Assembly: GCA_003864495.1 (NCBI GenBank)
Contig: ML133387.1
Coordinates: 3,168,781 to 3,232,780, forward strand
DNA: 64,000 bases
From: Nemopilema nomurai
Taxonomy: Eukaryota; Cnidaria; Scyphozoa; Rhizostomeae; Rhizostomatidae
Direction: 5' to 3'
A program made the translations under genes and the position numbers. How positions within the stretch are numbered: position 1 is the stretch's first letter; each line of letters begins with the position of its first letter. The notes below the pieces were generated by a model. It had not been told where the DNA came from. It did no database searches and worked only from the letters and a program-made list of their open reading frames with translations. Shown piece after piece: positions 36,754 through 50,700 of this stretch.

Positions 36754-38756
36754 GAATGCCTGCAGCCAATTTTTCTTCGGAGAGCATCTAGCTCCAACGG
36801 GTTGAGGCTAGTCATGACGCTCTCAAAGTCTTACTTCACATCTTATACCCTCGCGAAAGACAGCGGCACTGGGACGAATACAGAATCTTTGCGAGACGGC
36901 GCGAAATGCATTGTCGGATTATTATCGGTGCACGCTGGGTATATTCAAATGCATTGTGGGACGCAAGAGAGCGCGATTTTTTAAAAGTCTTAGACTTTCA
37001 AAGACGAATATCTACGTAATTTAGGAAATAACACGCGTAGTTTAGAAAGCTTACTTTCAAGCGAAAATATGCGCGAAGCTACATCCAATAGTGATTTGTT
37101 CTCCAGCGAAGCAAATACCAAGATAAAGAGCCATAATTTTATTTCTTTCAAGTTTTCAACGCAACAATTCATTTATTAGTGCGCCTGAATCTCAATTCTA
37201 GAAGCTAAATCGCATGCCCCTTTTCATTTTGATAAGTGGAATAGGTAAAGTGGCAGTGGAATTAACGCTCCAGCAACAGCGGGTCCTGCCCTTGCTGTGA
37301 CGTAGATGTGGTATCCAGTCCTCTTCGCTGTTATGTAAGTGAGATCAACTAGTAAAATGTCAATCGCTGTGATCACGAGATCATGTCGCGCTTTCAATAA
37401 ATCCATTCGTTGCTGGTAACATATCAGTGCTCTTTACTACTGCGTTTTTCACAACGACGCCAGAACAGTGACACATAAAAAACTCATCAGTGCACTTACG
37501 TATCAGTGCTCTTTACTACTGCGTTTTTCACAACGACGCCAGAACAGTGACACAAAAAACTCATCAGTGCTCTTACGTATCAGTGCTCTTTACTACTGCG
37601 TTTTTCACAACGACGCCAGAACAGTGACACAAAAAACTGATCAGTGCTCTTACGTATCAGTGCTCTTTACTACTGCGTTTTTCACAACGACGCCAGAACA
37701 GTGACACATAAAAAACTCATCAGTGCTCTTACGTATCAGTGCTCTTTACTACTGCGTTTTTCACAACGACGCCAGAACAGTGACACAAAAACAAATCAGC
37801 ACTAATTTGATCATGAATTTTTATCATTCTAAAAAGAACACGTCAAAAGCACTCTATTCGAGACTGTTAGAAATGATTGGAGGAAAAGCAAGACGAGACG
37901 AGGAAATAGGTTGTGCTTCATCTATTACCTGAAATCAACAAATGTAGTCCCTGATCTGTATGCTTCACACAATCCATGCAATCTCCATGCTTCGCATATT
38001 CTGTTTACAAGGCCGGCCTACACAAACTACTCTACGTTACTCTAGGACCAAACCTTTCGTTTCGAGTACATGATTTCTAGAAGGGTGTAATATAACACAG
38101 CGCGTTTAGAAAAAGGGATATGCATTGTCAAATGGTTACGTATAGTTCGAGGAAAAGGTTTGGGATCTTAAAAAACGTGAAATGACGCCAGCAGGTGAAG
38201 GTGAAAGGCTCATTAAACTGACTGCCAAGCTATGAATATTTTGTATCTTTGCCGCCATTTTGAATCCTCGGAGCATTAGCACTGTATACAACACAAATTG
38301 ATGTATATAAATATATTAAAGAACATAATTCAATTGTAAGAAAAAGGCAAGTTCAAGTGGCAAAATTTCTGGAATTTTAAATCAAGAACTCTTTTTCAAA
38401 GGAGTTGCGGCAAAGATGGCTCGTTTTTAATGGAAGACGGATGCGCAAATTTGATGGGTGAACTTGGATGGTCCAGTCTTACTCTATTTTCAATTTCGTT
38501 GACTTGAAATCGTGAAACCGTTGAAATGAACTCCGAGGGAAGCCACGAAGATGAAGAGGCCTAAACACAGATGAATGCAAAACTATGTACCTTTCTACAG
38601 TATTATCTCATAACATAGAGCCTCCTCTTCATACACTATCCCCGCTTTCGTGTACTATCACTGCCTACAGTTACTTCTAAAATAGGCCGCATGGCGCTTC
38701 TGTACGCTACTGATTTGCGATTGAAAAATTGCTTCTATTTAACGATGTTTAGTGAA
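36754..38756. other. MED26-p85 intergenic region
   Basis: Holds the MED26 promoter at the left, a five-copy minisatellite at 37422-37790 and the p85 3' UTR at the right. A YY1-type GCCGCCATTTTG lies near 38250. No coding exon was supported. Confidence 0.5.
37422..37790. repeat. Five-copy minisatellite, 77-79 base unit
   Basis: Units begin with TATCAGTGCTCTTTACTACT at 37422, 37501, 37578, 37655 and 37734. Each continues through GCGTTTTTCACAACGACGCC and AGAACAGTGACACA to a CTTACG end. Copies are nearly identical. The length changes are in an A-run (ACATAAAAAA versus ACAAAAAA) and one substitution changes CTCATCAG to CTGATCAG. Such identity implies recent expansion or homogenisation. Each unit contains the same short ORF segment in other frames, but there is no start or coding signature across the array. 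Confidence 0.95.
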
Positions 38757-41700
38757 TTACATGTATATACAGTCATCGTCCTCGATATATCGAATGGGAA
38801 ACATTAATGTGGTATCTAGAGTTGGGTTATGCATCTTTAAGGTCTGTTTGTGGTAATGGTGTATCAATGACTTCAGATCTTTGTAAATATTGTACGGCTC
38901 GGCGAAACCATAGCCACGGGGTCCGTGCTCTATTGGAATATGCTTGATTGACTGTTCGTGCCTACAGAACAAGAAAGACAACGTTACAACATCCATGGCT
39001 GAAGTGAATTTTCTCAAACATCCAAGCTTCAAAGAAATTTGTGGCTGAACTAGCAGCAATACCTTTGCTTCTGATTACAGTTTGACTCTGAGCGATCGCA
39101 TGTAAATAGTAATAGTGAACTGTAATACTGCAGAAATAATTCTCAAATGCACCATTTATGGCAAAATCGTGAAATTAAACTAAGATTAAGGATACATACA
39201 CCAGCGATATTACGTAGTGCCCAGGTTTTCGCTCACTTGACCGAACAAAAAATGTGCCATCGGGTTTGCCACTAAGCAAACGGCGAACTTCCTCCCTAAA
39301 AACAGAAACGATGATTGAACATATCAAACAAGAGCTACATAATCCTGAAGCAAGGGAATAATGGCTAAGCATTGATAAAAGCGTTCCTTATTGCGTTGTG
39401 TTTGTCGCTACCAGTGTGTGCCTTGGCATCGTGGGTGTTTCAACACTTTTCTTTCTGTACCACAGCTCTCTGGGTGCAAACAGTTGCAAGGGATTCATCA
39501 TTACCGGAGAGTTCAACCAACTTAAAAATCCAAACCAATAGACTGTCAAGAGACTATTAAATAGACTGGCAAATATTCGCTAACTATATTTCTAGAGATT
39601 TTGTGTTTCGTTTAACTTTAGAAACAGGACTCTATAGTGAAAAATGTCCACGGTTACACTGACAGATTATTCTGCACATAAATTCTATTTTACTACTATG
39701 AGCCATCACTACCAAGGTACCTGCTTTGAGAGCTGTGAGAATTTTAGGCAAACGCGAGTAAAAGAAGGAGCAAAAACACTTCTGTAAACCCTTCCAGTGA
39801 CCGTACCGTGTTACTCTACCCAAATAGCCACTCCTTTAACCTTCAAAACAGAAGCTTCACACAGAAAACTTGAGAACCAAAACTGTAATTCTGACCTTCC
39901 CACTCTTCCAAGAAGCCAAGACTGTTCGGGCAACTCTTCGCTTTCTCTCTGAGCACTCAATACTGGAAGTTCATCGTAAATACTATAGAAAACAATTGAG
40001 GACGGGCATAAAAATCATTGATTAGCAACTGCATTAAAAAGTAAGCGTGGAATGTTTAAAGAAAGCAAAGAACCATTTACTAGCATTGTGACAGGCCATT
40101 AAGAAGACAATCAATAGGACAATTTATGAGTATATATTCAGTTTATTAATATGCCACTAGAAGATATAACGTTGATTCTTTAGAGCAAATTATTATAATC
40201 CCGTAGTTTGTGTAACTGAGACACTGATTACGTCATTGCAATTATAATCTATTTTCACAAAGTTTTTGTTGTTGTCCAGACTAATAGCCTATTTTGTTGT
40301 TCCAAGAAAATGCATTTCCGGGAATTTTTGCCTAATTTGTACGTGTCGGGGTGAGTGGTTTCGTCACCACTAGCTCTTCCACTGAAAAGTCAATTTACAG
40401 GGCAGGAATACATTGGGAAATCGGTAGCACATTTGCAAAAGAAATCATACGAGACCTACCCTTCATTTTCTTTGTCGTAGAAACTTTTTGCCAAAGCAGG
40501 ATCGCTGTCCATGATTTTACTACGGAGAAAAATAATTGTGTCACTTAAAGGAGCTTTCATCTATTAAAAAAACTTAGGTGAAGCCTCCGATACCACCACA
40601 ACCGTGGTGATGTATTTTGCTAAAAGATGACACAATTCTATAAAAAGCATAAAAGACAGTCGCATGACTGGTTTTGCGCCATACACGATATTCGATTTTA
40701 TCATCCATCCTGAGCTAAATCTCTCCGAAATATAATGCAAAAATACAAAATGTAACGCATAATACATAATAAGATTTCAAACACATAATACGGGTATCTA
40801 ATACGGGTAGCCAATGAATTCAAGCAAATGGGTGATAGTCTCAAAATTAAATAGATGGGAGTGATTATGTACAGAGAAAGTCGATAAGAAGAAAACGCGC
40901 TAATGTTTATCAAAGTGTTCGGACAAGTGCCTAATCATATGCTGCCCAAGAATAGGCAATTAGGACTAATTGCATAAAGTGCCATATCGACAAGTGTGTG
41001 GAAAAAGGGGAGAAGCCGTTGTAACATATCATTTAGAAAATGTTGACTTGAAAAAATCTTGTATACTCATTCATTCTGGGACACTCAAACAATCATTGCT
41101 AAAAGAGTGTTTTGGGAGACTAGGATGAGGTGGGTGAAAGCATAAGTGATAAGATTGAAAAATATCAGGACCTGAAATAAGGCGTTCAATTTGGTTATGA
41201 AATATGACAAATGCTCAAGCTCCATCGGTAGTCGTGAGTGCCCTAAAAAGAATCTCGAAAAAGGTTGTAGAATGGATAAAAAATTGGAAATCTTGCGGAA
41301 ACTCGCCTTGTCAAGAACGACCAGAATTCTAAAATAGTCTTAGACTCATGAAAACAGATGAAAGCCGTTCTGTTAGGCATTATAATCAATAAAAATTCAT
41401 ACCTCTGCAGTGCATTGTATCTATTTTTAATATCGGTCAAGTCATATTTCATTCCATTTAGCGTCTTTTCTAAAATTGAGTACTCTTCATATTTCAGCCG
41501 GAATCTCTCGTCTGCCTCGCGTAAGGCCCCTTTCTCGTTCTCCAGACTCGAATTCAAACGTAACGCTGTGTCATTTAGGCTGCAAAAGAAAACCTACGTA
41601 GCAATCAATATGTAGAAAATATCGCGTGCTTATGCCTATATTTTACGCACGACATTACTTTTCAACATACTGTGTCTTCATATTCATAGCAGTATTAGTG

Positions 41701-44700
41701 AACATCATATTACCAGGATTTCAAGTGGCATTTACTGTTAAAGGGACATCCTGGGCAAGCAGGTTTAAAAACCATGTCCATAACGGCAAGGCTGAAAGTC
41801 CAAAACTTCCATTTTTCAACTTAACGGTACTTGTGTTAGAAACTAACGGGAAAAACATTTTACTCCAAATTTTGTGACTGTTAAACATTAATTATCGATG
41901 ATGAAAGTATCAATTTTCAAGACCTTGAAATCAAATGATCTGGCTAACTTATAGGAGTCTAATCAGTTCTTATCAGTAGCTAACATTTCCTAAATCCTTT
42001 TCATTTATAAAATCATTTAAATGAAAGCTTGTGTCTGAGATAGGTAAATCTTTGAAAACATACAAGCTCCTATCTTCTGGCGCCACCTCTTGTAGCAAGC
42101 CGCGGGTTAGACTCAGCTGGTCTTCTATAACATATATCACCTCGGCTTGGGCATCAAGAAGTTCCTTAGCATCTTCTAATTCCTGAAAAATGCAGAGAAA
42201 TTTTATATAGAAACCATGCATTGAAGCAAAATTACTCAAATATCGTCTTGCCAATTGGCATCATGTGAAAAAGCTAAGCATGGTTACAATAAACTGCTAC
42301 CAAGGGAAATGTGATGGTTATTAAATGACCCATCTGACAAAGAATGTTCCATTTGACAAAGAACGACCCATTTGAATTACTCATTTGAATAATAATGACC
42401 AATCTGACTTTGACTGACATGGTTGACTGAGTTTTATACAAACCTTGTAAGTCTCATTGAGTTTATTTTCGAGAGCCGTGTATTGTCCCAGTTGTGAAGA
42501 GACATCTTGGAGCTCCTGCTCAAGCTGGCTTGCAGGAATGTCAGGTAGGTTCTGAAAAAAACAAAGTACCAGATACAGCCATGAACTAAAGAGCTCCATC
42601 AAGTCCCTCAGTTCACAAACCAAGTAAAAACAACTTTGACTTTATAACAGTGTTGCGTCCTTCATCGGTCATTATCCTGTCAACTAGTATCATACGCTAA
42701 ACCTACAACGCTAGAAGCTTCATATTGCTTTCATTAGGCAATAGGGTAGAAAACTGTAAATCAAAAAGTACAGCAATAATCCTAATGGTCAAATAACCAC
42801 TAGGATAAAATTATGCCTAAATGTATTATCCTATCAATGAAAAGGTCAATCTTTAAATAAAGATAGTGCAACATGCGAATTTGAAAGTCTAGTGGTCCCG
42901 TAAATCTGTGGAATTTGACTTTCTCGAATGCAATCAAATTTGACCTGCCAGTGGATTCTCGTTGGACTTCTCTCTGCCAGGTCTGTGTATACACAAAGTC
43001 TGCACAGAAAAGAAACGAATTCGTTGCTAAGAAAGTATCACGAATCACATACCTCATATTTTGACACAGGAAACAGAAGCTTGGCATCCAAACTTGAATT
43101 GTATTCTCGCAATGAGTGGCTGCAGTAATGACTAATCAGGGCGGGAAGAGATGGAAACGTCGTCGAGTCGGTAAAACCAACTTTGCCATCTTTCTGGTAG
43201 ATTCTTATCAGCTTGTTGCCTCCACCTTTCCTTTGACAAAAATCCCCAAGTTTCAGTAAATGCCGAGAGAAGAACAAATCAGAACTTAAGATCTGCCCTC
43301 TATCAACTTTGGTTTTAACTCTGATGCCAAACAGTGAATATGGTAACATGGAAATTTAGCATGACAGGGAACCATGACATGATATTAAAGTGGCCATGAC
43401 AAGTTTTGTGTGGAAAAAACTAATGTTCAGGGTTGTGAGGAGACATTTTCAACTCACAGAAAACATACATTTCAATGATAAAAGCAGCTGTGGGTGTCAA
43501 TACAGTGTATTGATGTTCAGCATTTCACTACCGTACTGTTATATATTTGTCGCACATTATCAAATAATGATTGTATTAGTCTTCAAGGCTTCAAGATCTC
43601 CTGAAAACTTAAAGGATCTCTTAACCATCATCATTATTATCAGAATTAGAATCATTTTCACTGCAATTTACTACTCTTGGTGAGATGTCTAAATGGGAGC
43701 ACAGATTTGAACTAAAAGTCCATCTTTCATCTTGTCTTTAATGCATTGACTCTTGATTCGCACCCAAAGAACAAGCTTATACTTCACAAACCATTTGTTC
43801 TCGCAAATCAAACAAGATTTTTTTTATTAGTATAATTTTACAACTATCATTAGTATTCATACCATTATATTATTGTCAAGAATATTTCAAAATGATTTTA
43901 GATTGAAATGCTAAATGTTGAATTGAATTGAAACTGAATTTGGATTGAAAAGATGATAAGAAACTGTGAAGGAGCAGTGAAATGTTACAGGGTATTAGCA
44001 TATATACCTGAGAGTGAGTGTATATTCGCCTCTGTTGGTCGAGTCTCTCACTAGAAACGTACCGTCTGGAGTGTTTCTTAGTTTTTCTGAAGCAACCTCC
44101 CTACAAGTGGCAACAACAACAACAAATTAACGAAGTTCCCACAAAGATGTGTTCGCAACAATACGCATAATAATAACATTAATAAATATAAAAAGAAGCA
44201 ATGGTCTTCAACAACCGTTTTTAGATACAATTGAATTTCCAGAAAAATATAATAGATGATAATTGGGAAAGGCTATTTATTAATCACAGTAAGCACCGAC
44301 TTAAGAGTAGCGCCATCACTGTTACAATAAAGTCGAAATCACGTTGAAGCCCCGTCCTGCTTGTTCAACGTTTTTGACTGCGTTTACACGGGAACGAAAT
44401 GGAACCGCGATTAGAAGCTTACGGATAGATCTTGCGTCTACATGGGAACTGATGGAACCGTTCCAAACAGAACATCTAGAAAGTAGGTACCGTATAGAAC
44501 CGTACTGAAAAACCCTCGTGTGAACACCAAGAGCGGTTCTCGCCAAGTACGCTTAGAAATGAGGCATGAGAATTCGACTGGGGGTGATTCGCCGTGCGTG
44601 AATGGACAAAAAAGAAACAGTTCTGCACAGTACGGTTCCAAAGACATCGTGTAAACGCAGCCCGTGCTGTGTCGTGGAAATTGAGAATGCGGAAGAACGT

Positions 44701-47700
44701 TGCAAAGTAAACAGAGAAATAAAGCGGGGAATCCCAAACAGAGGTACCTTGATATCGGGCCCCAGTACCATTCGGCTGCTTCGAGGCTGGAACGGGGGAC
44801 CGGTGACACAATACTACGACGGCTTTCTCTGCGCCCTAAAACCAGTGCAACGTAAACAAATTACCACGAAGGGAAACGTAACGCATTGGCGGACCCAAAT
44901 TAGACTAAATATTACTACTAAGGCCGGGGTTCTAAGTCGTGCTTTTCATGTGGCGAACCTAATTGCTGAATTAAGTACATGAAAAGCGTAGTGTTTTACC
45001 GGGACCTAAGTTACAAATTGCTGAAAAACCACAAAATGAAAGCAATCTCTGCAACAAAAAAGAAAGAACAAAAAGATACACTGCGTCTCAAATTTAACAA
45101 CTATGACTGGGAAATTTCATCTAGCTCTCTTTCAAGAACAATTGTGTTGGGGATTTCAAGCTTCAAAAATGGGCCATTACCCAATTCCATGGTAAATTAA
45201 CAATCGAGACTATTTATAATATTCAACATCAATTATCAACAAGTTTCAATAACTCGAAGTCACAAAAAGACAACGGGTCCATACCTGGTACTGCTGGTTT
45301 TGCGTCAGGGCTTTGACCAATGAGCAAGGCCATGACCGTCTTTTGATGCTCCAAGTTGACAACTAATGTCCTAAAAGCCAGACATCTCAACTTCAACTCT
45401 TTTAGTGTGGCAACAAACGGTTTATAGTTGAAACCGCACTAACTAAGCAAAAAATAGAGCAAGTTTACTTGACGTGTTCCGTTCCAAGCTTTGAAAATGT
45501 GAATTCGAACGAGGTAGTTGCAAGCAACTTGGGCATGTTCATCAAGATTGACTTCCTGAAAACATTTCCTTGTCCTTCGTACACCACGCAACGGTGTTGA
45601 TCAGACGTGTCCTCGGATCGAATTACGGAGAATAAATTGTTGTAGGGAATCCTCTTGGAGAATTGCGGTTTTAAAGACCACAGAGGCAATCCATACCTCG
45701 AAGCTTCGTGAGGAATCCCAGACAGATGCATTTACCGCACGAAAAAGAAATTGATCAATCATTTTCATTATGCAAGAGATATCCAGAGAAGGCTCCAATC
45801 TTTTCGCGATAAAATTGTTTTTACATCTTATAAGCCATTGAGGGGCCTAATCGTGATCCTGATAATTCAATGGCGGAAAGCTTTTGACTCTCTCTGGAAG
45901 CAACATAGCGTAGCATAGCAACAACAACGAAGCCTCCATCTCGTTTGCGCCAATAAAAACAAGAGCAACAAACAAAGCAACAAATAAAGCTACAGTTTTT
46001 GAACCGTGTTTCGGGTTTTTGAGGAAATTAAGGTTGGGAAAATAAGGAAAATAGAATGAATGTGAAAAAAGAATAAATAATAAGTGCAGCTTATTAAATA
46101 AAAAAATCTTAAGACAAAGCATGCTGGCAAAAAAGGGGCGACAAGTAGCGAGTTCAATTTTCAAGAAATCCTATCCTCGAGTCATATGGATAATATATAA
46201 TATAATAATGATGGCGATATAATAATGACAGGATCTACAGAAATATTTATAGCCTTCTTCGACAAAGACATTGCATGGCTACACACCAAAGTTCAAGAAT
46301 GTTAAAAATTTGGTAACTGACAATTATCAATCTTAGTCTAAGAGTAGTTTGATAAATAAGGATTCAAAAGAAGAAAACATCTCACCTCGCATTGTTCTCT
46401 GATGGCCGTAGGATCAATACACTAAATTCCGTAAACATTTTCTCTAGGGTTGATTGGTCACAGCTTTTGCACATTCTGTGTTAAAAAAATCATTTGTATC
46501 AAAAATATGCTATATAGTGAGAACTGAAGCAAAATCCAAAAAACAATTCCATGTAAAAATAATACTTTGATTATTCATTTGTCGCACAAAACATAACTAC
46601 AACTAAACAAATTGCGAGGTGTTGTTCTATTACAAAATTTAACAAAAAATTGACCCACTTGATAAGGTGCTTTTGTATAAACTCTAGGCATTCTCTGTTC
46701 TTTCTCGGTAGTTTCTGGATTTTACCACTAAGCAGATCTTCACTGCCCCGTAACGAAAGACTGAGCTCTGAAATTAGTTGATCAAAGTAAGCAAAAAATT
46801 CACATCATGTTTACCTGAAAAGGGAAACTAAAGAAGAGAAGAAAAGAGGCAATCTTACTGAGAGTTTGCATACAGGACATTCATCAAGTACTTCCTGCCA
46901 ATAATTCTAGGAATTCGGCATACGACACAGTGTGCAAAGTCTCATCCCTGCTAATCCTACCAAGTTTCACATCCCCCTCATCCTCCACCACCCTATCTCC
47001 ATCTCTCAACAGAGATTACTTTTTCTTGTGATAATCCAACCCACATATTATCTAGCCGTCATAATTGACAACGCCATTGAAGAATTTGAAAATGATAAAA
47101 TCTACGAGATACATACTTGCAGCTACAGTAAAGTCCTCGTATGATTCCGGGGGTATAATGGATGAAGGCATCTCCAGCAAATAACGCTTCAGCAACGAGG
47201 CTGCAACGTACGGATTTTGCCACTCTTCGCTTCTCATGTTAACGAAACTAGGAGCTGGGAAAGTAAAAACGACCCTTTAGGAAAATTCAGCCCTAGTTTG
47301 CCAAAAGTCTTAACTATTTCACTGGGCAATAATACAAGCTATATATATTAAAAGACTGGTGCAATACATAAAGTGAAACATGCACCCTTTAACACGCTTG
47401 TGTCATACGACTTTAATGTATTCTTTGTATAAAGATTTAAAAACGCAAATGTACATCAATACAAGTAGGCAGTCAGATGCTGTTGAATCAAAGCTTGATA
47501 CAACCCGAGTTAATCTGATTAAAGATCGTTACTTAATTATTTAGTCAATTCTTATCTTATTGGACGACTCCGTACCAAAAAGTGGCTCGAAAAAATTACT
47601 GGTTTCTGATGATATTCTCAAGTAAACCTATGTCAAGTCGATTGGGAAAATTGATTTCAAAGAGTAAATCTTCTACAGAATGTTGTTTTAAGATGCGGTC

Positions 47701-50700
47701 CAGCTCAGATTAGGCCAGCCTCCTGCTGCAGAGAGACTGTATTGAGGTCATCCTTCCAATTTCCTCTATGGTATGATTAAACTCGAGCAACAGCTTTTAA
47801 AAAAGCTTATTAAACACAGCAAACCTTGATTTAAAGCGTTTCTCAACGAAAGAAGCTCTAACAATGGAACTGTTGTCAAATATACATCATTTGTCGTCAG
47901 TCCTTGCTCTTCGATCGCCAAAACGAGGTTCTTCATCGTCAATGGGATGCTCTCCTCTAAATTTTTACCAAATGAAGGTTCTAAAAAGGAAATAAAAGAT
48001 TGATTCTCCTGGCGGTTCAATTTTGATGCAAAGGAATACCAGAGCGCGGGTATCAAGTAACGTTTTGGCGATGCAATTGAGAGTATCATTCTAGGCAAAA
48101 AGATGTCGCCCTTAATCTACCAAACAATAATCTATATGCAACATGGTTTAGGTAATTACATTGTGGGGATGGGGAGGGATTCATGGCCCAAATCTTGACT
48201 CACAATATTGCCAGTCAAAGCCAACAGACTGGTGCTCTAGAAAAACATGGCAACTCAACCAACAATGGTTGCATGTTTTGAACTTGCTTCAGAGCTTAGA
48301 GAGCGTGATACCTAGAGTTAACTTTGCCTGAAGTATTTTACTGCAATCAATACCAGTTTGGTTATGCTAAACCCAGCCCAATGCACCATCAAAATTTCAT
48401 TAAGACGACCGGAGTTAAGACAAACCTTGGACATCGCTTGATCTTCTCGAGTGATAATACTTCTGCTTACATGCGGCTAAGCCATATTGCGCACAAGGCC
48501 GGTGACACTGTACGCCACATTCTACAAAGCAAAGACGATTCCGATGTTCAAAGTTCTATTGTAACAAGCTCTAGGCCTAGCCATCCAGGCAGATGCCACA
48601 TTTTATACAATGAAACTTAGTTTCTTTAATTACTCAAAGGTAACCAACAAGAATGAATTCGAGAAGCCAGAAACTCAGGAATATGCCCAAAGGGAAAATT
48701 GAAGCCTAGGATTCAAACACAAAAACATGGTTCGCGAAATGTCAAAGATTACTATAAATAAACACGGCTAGCAGGATAGATTGTCTTGATTTGTAACAAT
48801 TAGTTGGAACAGTCTTTCAAAATCGAGGCAGGTATCTGTTGGAGCTTTTCGCAAACGCAAATGCACATACCCGCCCGTTGACTTGATGCATCGAAAACAA
48901 GGCACGAAGACATCACGGTCAAAAAGCTTCAAACGTAATCCCAAGTGTCGGATAAAATAATTTGCAAATCGAATTCCCGGGAGAAGGCTGCCGTTCACAG
49001 ACAGAATCGGCCTTGGAGGCATTGCTTTCAAGCAGTAAATGAATCCTCTCGGGAATGTGAGTTTAGAAACACCTGCCTTTAGCTTTGCGATATAAACTGA
49101 TTTGTGAATGCAAATCTATTTTACTTTAAATCTGCAGTGCATTTAAATGCTTGTTTAAGAAACCAAAGGCGAGGAGTGCATTTCAAAGACGAATTGTTGA
49201 ATGCGACAGCAGTCCTCGTGTGATTAATCATTCAGGTCAGTCGGGCTCAAACATCGAATGAACGGATAATCCAGCCACAACACGTATTCTTGGAAGATAA
49301 ATGTCTTGTGAAAGCCAATGAAGACAAATGCCTCATTTGATTTCAACTAGACAACAAGACAGGCTCTTCAAATCGGTTGCGATATTCCAGTTAAAAGCAA
49401 GGGGTAATATTTGCCATGTTTAAAAGCACCCAGCTATTGTGGCTTTACATTGCAAGATAAAACGAAGAGGTGACAGTTAAACACGCATTGGAGACAGTTA
49501 CGCATAGCAACTGGGCTCAAACGCAGCACAGGTATTGGGAGTAAGTAGAGACAGTTGATGACAACACTCACCTTTACATATGACGCCCTGGCGCACAAGT
49601 CCAAACATGAACTTCTGGCAAACATCGCAGGCTTGAATCGTGGTAAACGTATGCTCTCTTAACACGTGGCTTTGAATGTTAGCTATGGTGGAAGAGGTAG
49701 CTTGTTAAAGGAAGTATTGCAAGTGTAAACAACGAGCCTGTAATCATGGCAACCAAGGGAATAGCATGGATGGTTGCGTAAACCATTGGTTTCACAGGCG
49801 ACAGTTCCAACGAAAAGAGTGATTAGCTATAATTCTTCATCTTACTCCAGACGATAAAAGGAAGAAGATCAACGGAAATAAAGCATTGTGTTTTGTTTTA
49901 GGTCTTTTTCACTATCGCATATTTCATCAATTTTAACTCATGTTCTCATATTTCCTTCAATTTATCTATATTCTAGGAATGTTGGAAGAAAACGTTTTCG
50001 ATTGTAAACTCACGTCGATGAACATAGATCAAACGTAAATCTAATCCTACTCATCAAAGAAGGCTAATCTTGCTTGCATCACTAATGCTTCACAAATTCA
50101 TCAAAAATCTCAAATTGACAATCTGCTGTTACCTCCACAAGAATCTACGAAATTTTCGTTTGGTTCCGCCATATAGGGATGTAGTGGATTGGGAAAGTCC
50201 ATCTAAATCAAACGGTGAAACAGGTAAGGAAGTGACGTCATCCAATGACATCAACATATCATGAAAGATCTACATTCAATGATTACAAACATTTTACTAA
50301 TAGAACATTCAAAGATTGCCTAGACAGCCTTATCACATGTCTATATCAATTGTGAAATGAAGAAAAATATGACTAATGAAGCGTTGATAAATATGATGAT
50401 AGCAACAAAAACAAAGTTTAGGTCGCTTGTCCCTGCGAGACAAATGATGGGATGCAGGTAATAACATTGGTGTGTGTCTTGATGACAGGAGCATGTAAAA
50501 AAAGACTAGCATGAGGTAAGCTTCACTTGACAAAATGAGGGAAATCATTAGCAAAGGCTGCTGTTAGGGGATATACCGAGAAGCCTTTTAAACGCAGGAC
50601 AGAAATTAGCTAAGGAGGAAATTTTAGGCCACACACCCTTGCACAGCCTTTGGTCAGCTCTTTTATCGAATTGTGTAGACTTTTTATATCAAAGTCATGA

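Noticed and set aside
41985..42064. Longer version of the p85 coiled-coil exon, extending to 41985
   Set aside because: The longer form breaks phase with the next exon. The internal donor TT|GTATGT at 42064 is stronger and restores phase.
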